Assembly: GCA_964007475.1 (NCBI GenBank)
Contig: OZ023274.1
Coordinates: forward strand, 104,455,372-104,519,371
Length of the DNA stretch: 64,000 nt
From: Hybos culiciformis
Taxonomy: Eukaryota; Arthropoda; Insecta; Diptera; Hybotidae
Direction of reading: 5' to 3'
Of the stretch, positions 9,130-20,869 are shown one piece after another (positions within the stretch are counted from its first letter, which is position 1; the number at the start of each line of letters is the position of its first letter). The position numbers were made by a program, and so were the translations under genes. A model generated the notes under the pieces. The model was not told the DNA's origin, did no database searches, and worked only from the letters and a program-made list of their open reading frames with translations.

Positions 9130-10982
9130 CAAGCTATAAGACTCTTTTTATTTACATTTTTTCCATCCATAAGTATGTGTCTTTTTTCGCCATAGGAGTC
9201 ACTATTTGGAGATTTTAATAAGTGAATAACATAAACATAAACTTAGCCGGAAAATTAGTAGCGCGGCTAGGATTTTCTTATCGACGATCATCACCAACAC
9301 TAAGATTTATCAGCCGTGTAGTTGAAATGTAAACAAAACTTTTCGTAGGGATAATAAATAAAAAATTCCCACTAGTTTTCAAATTTTTGTTCGCTTTGTT
9401 GGTCGGCAGTAATTTTTTTTGCCATTTTTAGTTTAGTTTTATAAATTTAAAAAAAATTTAAATGGAATAATATTGAAGATAAATTAATAAAAAATCAATA
9501 TTTTATTAGTTTAGTATAAAAAAATAATTTTTAACATCCAAAATAAAATAAAAATCCTTCATTGGACAATTTTTTTCTTAACTACAGGTGGATTTTTACT
9601 CGTTTTTTTTTTTTTTTTTGTTATAAAAATCAAATGAAAATATTTGTATAAAATTAAATAAGATTTAAATTTATTTTCAAAAATAATTAATAAATAAAAA
9701 AATTTAATATCAAATAATAATACGAAAAAAACTTTTTTGTGGGTAGGTAGAAGGTAGATGCATACCTATATAAGTAGATGGGTACCTACCCAGGTAGATG
9801 AACGTAAGTGCAGTTGACGTACACAAGACCGATTTGGACGAAACTTGGTGAGAAAGTAAAACCGCCTAGATTTATATCCCAGAAATTTTCTACCAATAAG
9901 CTCTCGTTTCAGAGAAATGCATCCGCAAAGTTCTACTTGTATTGTAGTAACCAAATTCTTCGTTTTTCATAATATGTAGTTTTTTTAAATAAAAATTTGT
10001 AGTTCTGAATGGAAGACGACAGCCGCCTCTTCCAACCCCCTTAAGAAACTTTAGTTTCCCGATTCGGATATCGTTATTGAAAATTTTTAATGTGTCTGAC
10101 GTAGTATGTATACATGTCCCTGATATATAAAAACTCTGGAGGGTCATTTCTCTGAAATGGAAGCATGTCGGTAAAACATGTCTTGGATTTGAATGTTTGG
10201 TTACTGCCTCTACTCTTTCAACAAGTTTCAGAGAAATCGGGATTGTGTGTAAGCTGAACTTTATCCAAAACGTCTAATAAGAGCTAGGTACGACACGAGT
10301 TATGTTTTTACTTTATAGAAACTTTAATTAAATTAATTTGAATTTTTTTAAAATTCATTTAAAATTAAAGATAAATTATTTATATTTGGTATACCTAGAG
10401 CCTAGTATTATAACAAAAAAAAATTCAATTTACTTTACCAATTACCAGGATGAAAAAAAATTTATGGATTGAATTTGCTCGATTTATGGAAACTTTCATT
10501 TAAACAAATACGGTTTTTTTTCTTAAAAATTAATATTAATCCTGTAATAAATCACATTTAATAATTAAATTATATTTTTTTGCTTTTATTCGCATTTTAC
10601 AGATTAATCTTTAGTTTTTGTGTAGGAAATCTCATAGGGTTTCATACATTTGTTATGATTTTTATGCCTACGAGATGCTGTCTATGTATTGTTTTTTTTT
10701 TTAATAGGGGGCTTTTAATTTATGTTGGTATTGCGACGATTCATATCGACTAGCCGGCTACCATTGACAATTGATAATTGAATGCAATTGAATTTTGTTT
10801 TTTGAATCAAATAGTAATATAATCTATTATTTGTATCGCACTATCGCTTAATAGTTTTTATTTCTATTTAATTAAATCGTTCCACACCAATGAAATTATT
10901 TAATTGAACTAGATATTTTGATAATAATTATCTATTTGAAACATTTAAATAACATAAATTGAATTTAAGAAAATTTGCAATT
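9130..10982. other. Gene-free stretch before UROD
   Basis: AT-rich, with homopolymer runs around 9400-9740. Between about 9780 and 10290 the composition is more mixed and the word TTTCAGAGAAAT appears near 9907 and 10221 and inverted (ATTTCTCTGAAAT) near 10146, suggesting a decayed repeat. The UROD promoter and leader should lie just upstream of 10983. No exon was recognised. Confidence 0.4.
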
Positions 10983-12918
10983 ATGAAAAACAAGGTAAGT
11001 TAAAGGATAATTAATTGAAAGGTACATACTTTCTATTTTTAAGTTTCATATTTTTCTCTTAAAAACTGATTTGCTAAAACTGATTTGCTAATAAAATGGA
11101 ACGGTGTAGTCGGTGGAGCAAATTAATTTATTTTTATTGCGTAATTTTATTATTTATTCAATTTCTTTTGCCACCAATAAATGGGACTAAAATAGAAAAC
11201 ATTGAAAACACCACTACAGGGGCCAAAGTACCTTACCTAATATTATTTAAATTTTAACCTGAATATTATTTAAAAAAATACCTACATCATCATTCATGAT
11301 ATTTAATTTGTTTTTAGAATTTTCCACCGATGAAAAATGATAATTTATTAAGAGCGGCACGAGGGGAAGATGTTGACAGAGTACCAGTTTGGGTGATGAG
11401 ACAAGCTGGGCGTTATTTACCAGAATTCCAGGTATATCTACCAACCTATCTATATCTATATAATTTGATAAATTAAAAGTCCCTCGATCGAATTTCATAT
11501 TTTTAATTAGGTAGGTATTTGAAAAAGCATTTCACCTTTTCTACTCTTTTTTCGTGTTCAAGCCCTAAAAGGTATTTTTTATGTAGTTGTTGGATTTTTT
11601 TTTTTATTTTGTTTCAAAGTATTTCTTACTTCTAATCGGAGAATTTAATTTAATTATAAGAATCAATGATTTAACCCGTTTTTAATTTTCAAATATATTA
11701 TTTTTATGATTGCTACCTTCAACGTTAAGGAGGTTCGTAAGATACACGATTTTTTCACAGTTTGTCGTACTCCAGAACTAGCTTGTGAAGTTACAATGCA
11801 ACCATTGCGCCGTTTTGATTTAGATGGTTCGATTATATTTTCAGACATTTTAGTTATACCACAAGCCTTAGGAATGACAGTAGAAATGTGTCCAGGAAAG
11901 GTAATAATTTCTTAATAATCAAACAATTCAACAAAATTAATTTTTTTTTATTTTTAGGGACCCGTTTTTCCCGAACCTCTCAATAATCCTTCTGATTTAG
12001 TCCGCTTAAACACAACAGGTGTCGTGGAGCGATTGAGTTATGTTGGTGATGCAATCACTATGATGCGTCATAAGCTTGATGGAAAAGTACCCTTAATAGG
12101 TTTTACAGGCGCTCCGGTAATTCAGAAAAATATTAAGAAATATTTTTTAAATAAATCATTTTTATTTATTAGTGGACATTAATGGGTTATATGATTGAAG
12201 GTGGAGGCAGTAAAACTATGGAAAAGTCAAAATCTTGGTTAGTAGAATATAGCGAAGATAGTAAACGCTTACTAAATCTCTTAACAAGCTGTATTGTGGA
12301 TTATTTGGAGATGCAAGTTAAGGCTGGAGCACAATTATTACAAGTATTTGAATCAAGTGCCGAACACTTGTCTAAGGAACAATTTTCAGAAATTTCATTA
12401 CCTTATTTAAAAGAAATTCGTGAAAAACTACATGAAAAATTGCATTCTCAATCCATTCCAATAGTACCTATGGTGAGTAAGGACACATCAGTTATTTGAA
12501 AAGCAAATTGGATTTATATTAAATATATCACCATTATTTTTTAGATATTATTCGCAAAAGGTGCTGGACATTCTTTAACGGAGCAATCAAAATTGGGTTA
12601 TGATGTTCTTAGCTTAGATTGGACTGTTGATCCAATTGAAGCTAGGAAAGATGTTGGTCCTCAAATTACCTTACAAGGAAATCTAGATCCACAAGATTTA
12701 TATAAAACTCCGGTATGTTCAATATATTCACATTAAAAAAAAACACTACTGCAGTAAAAATATATGTTTTACAGGACGAGATAAAACAACTTACTACAGA
12801 CATGGTTAAGAAATTTGGTAAAAGTCGCTATATAGCTAATTTAGGACACGGTATAACACCACAAACTCCAATTGAAAGTATGTCAACATTCGTAGATGCT
12901 GTTCACAATGCTCTGTAA
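10983..12918 (+). CDS. Uroporphyrinogen decarboxylase
   Basis: Seven exons: 10983-10994, 11318-11431, 11730-11900, 11958-12116, 12173-12472, 12545-12712, 12775-12918; all junctions are phase 0 and total 355 aa, close to the 367 of human UROD. It removes four carboxyl groups from uroporphyrinogen III to give coproporphyrinogen III in cytosolic haem synthesis. Signatures seen: [15 protein letters not shown] near the N-terminus, [13 protein letters not shown] with the catalytic-type Asp, [18 protein letters not shown] across the exon 4/5 junction, LDWTV, LQGNLDP, and YIANLGHG with the conserved His. Exon 3 uses an unusual acceptor (CGTTAAG) with a weak pyrimidine tract. AATAAA lies at 12935. Homologous to UROD/hemE; no defects seen. 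Confidence 0.96.
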
Positions 12919-12934
12919 TAATCGTACAATATAA

Positions 12935-12940
12935 AATAAA
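12935..12940 (+). terminator. Poly(A) signal of UROD
   Basis: AATAAA 17 nt after the UROD stop codon. Confidence 0.5.
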
Positions 12941-13246
12941 GTAATTGTTTAATTTCAAGTTTTCAAAATTATATAAAAACAAAATAAAAATGAAACTGGG
13001 AGTGGAAAATTTTAACTTCTTTTTAAACTTAACTTTTTATCCATCTTCGTGCATCATTTAAAATCACTTAAAAGTAGTCCTACAAATAGAATTTTATTTA
13101 GGATCGAATTTAACTTGTAAAATTTTATAAAACACGATTTCAGTTTTTAAATTAGTTGTTGTTAGTTTCTGAACGGAATCTTAATGATAAATACAATTAT
13201 ATACATTTTAATCATAATATAAAATATTTTTATTACAATAAATCTA

Positions 13247-13711
13247 GAGTCTGTTCACTTATTAGTGATTATTGAAAAAATTAAAATCGGATTTAATATT
13301 CCAGGTTTTTTAATTTGTGAACGACACGATTTTACTGCTGTTATTTAAAAAAATGAAATAATTTTGTCCTAAAGCCGTTCACAAATTCAATTTTACTTTT
13401 TTAAATTCTGCAAAGGGAAATTTTAAATTTCCCATAACAAACTAAATTTGTAGGTCTACTTTTAAGTGAATTCAAAAACTAAAATTGTATAGAGAAGAAA
13501 AAAGCGGCAAAAATGGGTAAGAAAATTCGGTCGGTCACGTATTATTATAAGTATTTGATTTCAGTCGGCCAAATATTATTTTATAAGTAGTTGATTTTAG
13601 CAGATTATACAGAATGCAGAAAATTACGTCCTCAATTTATAAATTGTGACATTTGTTTTACAGAAAAGGGAGATTTCTTTTTTTTCAATCGTTTAATAAG
13701 TGAACAGACTC
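13247..13711. mobile_element. PIF/Harbinger-like MITE, copy 1
   Basis: Perfect terminal inverted repeat GAGTCTGTTCACTTATTA at the left and its complement TAATAAGTGAACAGACTC at the right, 465 bp long. It is flanked by the 3-bp direct repeat CTA (13244-13246 and 13712-13714), which fits the TWA/CTA target preference of PIF/Harbinger elements. No coding capacity. It is strongly similar over its whole length to the copy at 19279. Confidence 0.75.
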
Positions 13712-13813
13712 CTAGTTAGAGCTATAAGATTTGGTATTTTTTTCTTCGTAAGTTCATATTTTTTACATTAATTTAACATTTTTCAAATTAAGTTTTTCAT
13801 AGGTTTTCTAAAT

Positions 13814-14391
13814 TTACATCAGCCGATCATAGACAATTACACCACTTCCTATTATTACAAAGATTGCACCCAAAACATCATCTAAAATTTAAAACCAAAG
13901 ATAATTAAAAAAAATCAATAAACTATAAATATGTAAAATACTTAATGATAATTAGTAATTAATTTAACGCATTAGAATGCCGGTCACTTACTTCTCGTAG
14001 GCATTGATTCGTCTAAATAATAACCAGTGCATGCCGTGAAGAAAAATGTTAAAGAATTAGCCAGTGGAACTGTTACAGATAAATTTGAATTTTGTAAAAT
14101 TACAATATATAAAATACTTCCAACTTGATTTAATAAAAACGGAATTAAATAAGAAGGGCTTGTTATCAAAAATTTAATTTCCAAATACAATTTTTTTATT
14201 ATTGATTCACTTTTAATATTTTTAATTCCTTTTGAACCAGTTTTTATGAATGGATTTGTGCAACCCCATATTAATCCGACGCCTAGCAGACCCACTAAAA
14301 TTAAAATAGGAAGTTTATTTTAATATTAAACCAAGATTATTAAATTTCATAACAAAATAAAAGAAAACTTACAAAACGATGAAAAAATCAT
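13814..14391 (-). CDS. TMEM234 family membrane protein
   Basis: Three exons: 14391-14373, 14294-13992, 13881-13814 (390 nt, 129 aa including a short MIFSSF first exon). It matches the TMEM234 family: GLIWGCTNPFIK near the N-terminus, PSYLIPFLLNQVGSILYIVI, then SVTVPLANSLTFFFT and a C-terminal hydrophobic GAIFVIIGSGVIV. Four hydrophobic segments suit a small EamA-like membrane protein. The family has a reported role in the vertebrate kidney filtration barrier, but its biochemical function is unknown. Donors GTAAGT and acceptors TTTTAG are all clean. It lies tail-to-tail with UROD, with a MITE between them. Confidence 0.88.
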
Positions 14392-15310
14392 AAAAGGTTA
14401 AATAAGAAAGAAGTAACTTCTAAATTTTTATCTAACAATAATAATAATAAATATTTAATTTAATTTTAGAACTTAATAAATGACATTGATTTTGCTTTGT
14501 TTATCGAATAATGTGAGTAGGTCACATCCTTCCACTTTTAATAAAATCAACAAATTTAGATTACACCTATGGCTGGCTATAAATTATTAGGCATCATAAT
14601 ATCAACTTTGAAAATTTTGTATAGTTTAGCTTTGCTCCTTTCGCTGTGCTGTTGTATGTCAATTGAATTGAATGGAAGTACAATTGACTAGAAAGGCAAT
14701 TAGTGCAGTTTAGTATTTGCAGATGTTAAAAATTCTATTATTAATATTTTCTTTTGTAGTTCAAATAAAATTTAAATTTGGATTTTTTGTTGGAAAAAGG
14801 CTTTCAATTATTTGGACTAATATGTAATTCGAACTAAACAAAAATCTAACTTCAAATTATTATTTTGTCAAACAAGTTTTTTAAAATGTAAATAAAAAAA
14901 GAATTAATTTGAAGCCATTATAAAGTGAACCGTTTTTTTTTAGTACAGCACGCCGGTGTTCTAAAAAAATATATTTTATTTTGTGTGCAAAGCAAATGCA
15001 AAATATAAAAAAAAAAAATTAGGCATTTAAAAATATTCACGATAAAAGAAAAAAAATATAATTTTTGTTAATATTTTTAAATTAAATAAAAATAATTTTT
15101 TTTAATATTTTAATGGATTGCTAAAAGAAATACCATTTTTATTCTTTAATAAAAAAAAATTGTTAATTTTTTTGACAATTTTAATACAAAAAAAAAAAAA
15201 AAAAACTAGGCAGCAGAATAGAACACCAATATCCGCCATTTTGCATTAATTTTTTTTTTTTTTATTAATTTTGTTTGCTGGAAAATAAAATCAGATAAAA
15301 AAAATTTAAA
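14392..15310. other. Divergent intergenic region TMEM234 / rump
   Basis: About 0.9 kb between two divergently transcribed genes, so both promoters should be here. AT-rich with long A and T runs (14940-15300). No recognised element. Confidence 0.4.
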
Positions 15311-17606
15311 ATGGATTTGGACAATGATGTTTCTCAAAATAGTAGCGATAATGACATGAGAGATCGTGATAGAGATCGCAGAAGTCGCGGTCAACGTCCT
15401 TCACGATTTTCAGATGCAGATTCCAAAGACCGTAATTCAACACGAGATCGAAGTTGTGAACGAAGAAGCTGTCGAATTTATGTGTCAAATATCCCCTACG
15501 ACTACAAGTAATCAGTTTTTTTTTTTGTTTGCAAACATTTTTATTAACTCTGGAATTATTTATTTAAATGTTAAATCATTATTCTGAAATATTTAGTAAG
15601 TGTTAGCTGGTAGTTATTTCGGGGTTATCTAAAAGCCAATTGTTCTTCAAGTGTAAGAAAAATTGTATTAAATACCTGAACCAACCAACGTAGCTACATA
15701 TCATCGAAAGTTATCATTGAGAGATCCGTATTTATCTAGACATCTAAAGAAGAAGGCCACCTACCTAGCGGCTTATTTATTTTTTAAGGTTGCATCTACC
15801 TGTCTTACTTAATTGAGCTTAATGAAGTTGCAATAGAAACCATTTGTTGCCCGCGCAGAGTTGAGATCGAAATAATGTGGGCAATGCGCATTAACTACTA
15901 GATGTTATGAAAAATAATATACCGATTAGATTAAATTATTTTCGATTTTTGCTTTGCCGGCTTTTGAAATGATCAAAAATATTTTTTATTAAATGAATGT
16001 TTTTATTTTACTGATAAGACTTGTCTTCTTGTAATTTTTTAGATGGCAGCATTTAAAAGACTTATTCCGTCGAATGGTTGGCAGAGTCGAATATGTAGAA
16101 TTATTTAATGATGAAAACGGGAAAGCACGTGGTTGTGGTATCATTGAATTCAAAGATCCCAGTCATGTACAAAAAGCATTGGACAAAATGAATCGTCATG
16201 AACTGAATGGTCGAGAAATTGTTGTTAAAGAAGATCACGGTGAAGAACGCGATCAATATGGAAGAATTGTTCGTGATGGTGGTCGTGGAGGTGCTGCTAG
16301 CAATAATAATGATCGAACAGATCGCAGACGAATGGATCATCATGACGATAGACCTAATCGTTTGCATAACCTTGGTTCTGGTGGAAATTCCTTTGGATCT
16401 GGAAATAATAATGACTATGATATGTTCAATACTTACGGTTTGTCAGCATCCTTTTTGGAAAATCTTGGCATCAATGGACCTTTGCATAATAAAATTTTCG
16501 TAGCAAACTTGGATTATAAAGTTGATAAAAAGAAATTGAAAATAATTTTCAAGTTGGCCGGTAAAGTACAAAATGTTGAATTGTCGACAGATAAAGAAGG
16601 AAATAGCAGAGGTTTTGCGGTCATTGAATATGAGCATCCAGTAGAAGCAGTGCAAGCAATTTCAATGTTTGATAGACAGAATTTATATGATAGACGAATG
16701 ACAGTTCGTCTTGATCGAATACCAGAAAAAAATGAATCATTAAAACTTCCGGAAGGTTTAAGTGGTATCGGAATGGGTCTAGGTCCGAATGGTGAGCCAT
16801 TAAAAAATGTAGCGAGAAATTTAGCTAGTATGCAACAACCACAGCAACAAGCGCCATCAGCACCACCTCCATCGCAAAACGCAATGATTCCCACAAATAT
16901 GAATTCATTACAGCCTACATTACCAGCGGTTGCAGCTGCTAATTTATTAAATGCTCCATCAGTTGCAACCGCAGCTGCTCCGAATATGTTACAAGGATTA
17001 TCGGGATCAGATCTGGCAGCCCTAACAAATGTTTTGGGCAATGTCAAAAACTTAACAGCATTATCTCAAAATGCAGGTCTTCTATCATCAGGTTTAAATT
17101 CGATGGGAATGACAGCAGATGATTTAAACAAAGTAGCACCCTCCCTGTCGATGGGAGCTGCCAATAATTATAATAACGCTGGCGGCAATAATTTCGGTAC
17201 GACTGGCGGCAATAATTTCGGTACCGCTGGCGTTAATAGTTTTAGCAGTGCTGCGAATAACTATAATACTAGTGGATATAATACTGTTATGCAATCAAAT
17301 AATCAGCAACGTCAAGACTCACAAGATTTCTCTGCCCTATACGGTGATCGTCAACAACAGCAAAATTCAGCAATAGGAAGTGGGAGAAAATCTGACACAA
17401 TTGTTATAAAAAATATTCCATTAAGTTGCACATGGCAAACATTAAGAGACAAATTTCGAGATATTGGTGAAGTAAAATTTGCTGAGATTCGTGGTAATGA
17501 TGTTGGTGTTGTAAGGTTTTTTAAAGAAAATGACGCCGAACTGGCCATAAAATTAATGGATGGTTCACGAATAGATGGTCGTACAGTTAATGTTAATTTT
17601 TTTTAA
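15311..17606 (+). CDS. rump: hnRNP M / Rumpelstiltskin-type RNA-binding protein
   Basis: Exons 15311-15507 and 16043-17606 join in phase 2 to give 586 aa. The N-terminus is an Arg/Asp-rich RD/RS-like segment, followed by RRM1 (about 55-133, RNP2-type RIYVSNIPYD, RNP1-type GCGIIEF), RRM2 (about 216-290, KIFVANLDYK and RGFAVIEY), a long Gln/Pro/Ala/Asn/Gly-rich linker, and RRM3 at the very C-terminus (about 518-586, IVIKNIPLSCTW). Three RRMs in this arrangement, with the last ending in RTVNVNFF, match hnRNP M and Drosophila Rumpelstiltskin/Hrp59, which bind GU-rich RNA, act in splicing and localise nanos mRNA. A short tandem repeat in the linker (GGNNFGT twice, 17178-17226) is also in the DNA. 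The single intron contains a possible H/ACA-like RNA. Confidence 0.93.
15790..15915 (+). ncRNA. Possible H/ACA-like RNA in rump intron (weak)
   Basis: On the host strand, TTGCA..TGCAA encloses an inner TTAA-TTGAGC-TTAA stem-loop with bulged sides. It is followed at once by ATAGAA, which fits the H box ANANNA, then a second stem TTGCCC..GGGCAA. No ACA box was found at a proper distance after the second hairpin, so this may be chance pairing. Confidence 0.2.
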
Positions 17607-19278
17607 AAAAAAATTTGAATGAAAAAAACTAATTGAAAGAAAATTTTAGATATAGCAAACATTCATGTATGTATCTTTAAGTGCTTAAAAATTGAATTCT
17701 TTTGACTCTGAAAGTTTCCACAAAAAGAAAACCACCTCTTAACAAAATAACTGTTTGGTGGTACATTAATTTCATTTAGCTTCTACGTTTCTAGATTTCT
17801 AGATAAAAACTTCTTTTCCTATTTTGTTTTTCTGCAAGTTTTTTTTTTCGCTGAACGAAGTAATCTTTAACTTAACTAGTTTACGGGTGATTTCTAAATT
17901 GAAAACAAGTAAGGGAAAAAGAAAAAGTATATTAAAGAATTTAAATAGACAAGAGGCTTTCAAGATAACAAATCTCATAAAACAAATCTCTTTCATAAAA
18001 CAAATCTCTTAAATTCCTACTTTTTTTTTATTGTACCATCATCGGTTAATTAATAAAGACTTATTTTACCCCAATCAGAAACTTATGGTTTCAAAAAATA
18101 AATAAATTCAATTAATTTTAAAAACCTACAGAAATTAAATATTTCTCTAACTGAGCCAACACAATCACTCAAATTATAAGCAATTCCAAAAATTATATAA
18201 ATTGTATACTAATTTAAAGTATTTCGAACGTTGAATAATCAGTATAAAATTTATAAAGAGATATTGTAGGAGCTTGGCAATCGTTCAATATTGGTGTAAA
18301 TAACAATATGTTTCTAAATAAGATGTTTTCTTTTTTGGATAATCCAGATGTAATTTATTTTTCCATTTACCTTCTATCTATCTAAAAAAAAAAAATTACA
18401 GAGTTAATTCAAAATGTTGTCTATAATTTTAGATTTAGTAAATATTGTGTAAAAAATTTCAAAAAAAATTTATAAGTTTACACTATATTAAAGGAAAAAT
18501 TCAAATATCCAAATATTTATTTTTCTTTAATTTTAGTTAAAAATTAAAACCAAATCTAAAAAATAAAATTTTGAAACCAAATTCATACTTCTGTAAGTAT
18601 AAAAAAAAGGTATCCCACCTAATAGGTAATATATACCTGGTAGGTAATATAAGAAAATAAAAATGTTTAAAAAATATTATATTGAACGCAATAAATAATA
18701 AATAAATTAAAAAAAAAATTAACTTCAGAGTCCGCAGTACTTTCGTTGCAGGTCCACTATCTTGGAGAATTAAAAAACCCGTATTATATTAGCGTCGTAG
18801 TTCTCATCATAACTTACGGGTGTTAGTTTCTTTTCAAAAATATTTTAGAAAAAAAAAATAGGTATTTTAATTTTAAGTAGGATCAATTGAAAATATCCGA
18901 ATCAAGATTTTTTTTAAATGCCTGTGACGAACGAATTGTTTTAATAAGAGAAAAACAATCAGCAGAAAAAGTTTTTTAACAAATAAATAATACGAAATTT
19001 AAGTTAAAAAAAATAAAAGAAACATAACAATAACATAAAAACTAAAATCAGTAATTTAATTATGTAATATGAAATGTAATCCCGCATTGAAAATAGTTGT
19101 AATAAGATAAAATATAAAATAAAAAAAAACAAAAACAAAAACCTAAATAAAAAAATTAGAATTTTTACATTATTTAAAAGTAGAAAATATTACTAATAAC
19201 CTTTACTACACACTTGAACTAAATTGAGTCTGAGAATGCTTTATTAACGATTTTACCGAAAACGAGATCGGATTCTAA
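17607..19278. other. rump 3' UTR and intergenic DNA
   Basis: AT-rich. The first several hundred bases probably belong to the rump 3' UTR. No gene or well-formed repeat recognised apart from A-rich runs. Confidence 0.4.
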
Positions 19279-19723
19279 GAGTCTGTTAACTTATTAGCGA
19301 TTATTTAAAAAATTGAAATCGGATTTCAGTTTCCAAGTTTTTTAATTTGTGAACGACACGATTTTACAGCTGTTATTTCAAAAAATGAAACAATTTTATT
19401 CAAAAGTTTTTTATAAATTATACAAAGGGAAATTTTAAATTTCCCATAACAAATTAAATTTGTAGGTCTACTTTTAAGTGAATTCAAAAACTAAAATTGT
19501 ATAGAAAATAAAAAAGCTGCTAAAATGGGTAAGAAAATTCGGTCGGTCAAGTATTATTATAAGTATTTGATTTCAGTCGGCCACATATTATTTTATAAGT
19601 AGTTGATTTTAGCATATTATACAGAATACAGAAAATTACAACCTCAATTTAGAATTTGTAACATTTGTTTTACAGAAAAGGGAGAATTCTTTTTTTTAAA
19701 TCGTTTAATAAGTGAACAGACTC
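19279..19723. mobile_element. PIF/Harbinger-like MITE, copy 2
   Basis: Same family and orientation as the element at 13247. Left end GAGTCTGTTAACTTATTA, right end TAATAAGTGAACAGACTC, 445 bp, flanked by the 3-bp repeat TAA on both sides. Internal landmarks shared with copy 1 include GTGAACGACACGATTTTAC, GGTAAGAAAATTCGGTCGGT and TTTCAGTCGGCCA. It is slightly shorter because of deletions after the first 110 bp. Confidence 0.75.
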
Positions 19724-20023
19724 TAAGTTTGAGTATTTTGGATAATGGAACGATGCGATCTGACAGCGAAAATCCTTCAACTAGAAACATTGAAAAAAAA
19801 AAACAAAAAAAGAAATTGAAATAAATTTTTAAATAAAATTTAATAAAGAATTAATAGTCCTCCTAAATTTTATTAATTTATAAAGTAAATATATGATCTT
19901 AGCAGATTCAACAAATTAAATGTCAAAAGATATTTTGTGCGTAGAACTTTGCAGAAAATATTTGTTGGAATTTGGAGAAAAGTCCTATTTTTAAATATTT
20001 TTACTAATGGAACACACTCTAAG

Positions 20024-20700
20024 GTAGGGTTACCAGATTTTCCCCACTACAAACCGGGACAAAAAGAATTTTTTTACAAAATTAATAAAATTTATTATAA
20101 AAAATATTTTATTTATATAAAAAAAGGACCGTAATAATGGTAACAAGGTCAAGTACGTAATTAAATAATATCTTAAAATTAATAACTCAAATTAGGAACA
20201 AAAAATATAAATATTCATTTCATTTTCTTGCCGAAGCAACTGCAGATTTGTGTTTCTGACTTTGAATGGAATTTTTAATGTCGGATAAACCATGACTTAT
20301 ACTAAAACTTGAATTGCAATATGTCTACAATACGTTTCCATATAAATTTTGCCTTTTTTAATAAAAGGAAATTCTGTAGTACATTTTTCTAGAAATTGGC
20401 ACTTTCTCTTTGGCATGCTTGAACTTGAAGGTATAAGATAAATCTAAATAAACAAAAGCAAAAATGTATAAATAAACAAATACTACCCTGCAATATCTTT
20501 ATAGGCTGGATTGATGTAATGTAGGATCGAGAATTAGAAAAATGAAAGCAAAGCGTAACATAACCTGAACAATTAATTTTTTTTTGGTCAAAAATGTTAA
20601 ACCGGGACAATTAAGCGTCCCGAGAACCTTTTTCGGGACGTCACGAAACGACATGAAAACCGGGACAATCCCGGAAAACCGGGACTTCTGGCAACCCTAC
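20024..20700. mobile_element. Non-autonomous DNA element with GTAGGGTT ends
   Basis: Left end GTAGGGTTACCAGA and right end TCTGGCAACCCTAC form a 14-bp inverted repeat with one mismatch. Both ends carry CCGGGAC words (AAACCGGGACA at the left, ACCGGGACTTCTGG at the right), and several more lie near the right end. No open frame of interest. No clear target duplication found, so classification is open (hAT-like by the GGGTTGCCA end). Confidence 0.55.
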
Positions 20701-20869
20701 TTAGAATAGGTATCATCTGGTGTATGTATGATAGATAAGATAGGCAACAACAAAATACAAATTCTTTTAATTAATTTATTAATATTTTTATTTATAAATT
20801 GTTGATTGTTTAAAGAAAGTTCTTCATTAAAAAAAAAAAAGTAATAAAATTCTATAACGGAGAAATAAA

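Noticed and set aside
16514..17047. Long open frame antisense to rump (177 codons)
   Set aside because: It overlaps the rump coding exon exactly opposite a low-complexity Ala/Gln/Asn region and has no start context or family; it is a shadow of the sense frame.
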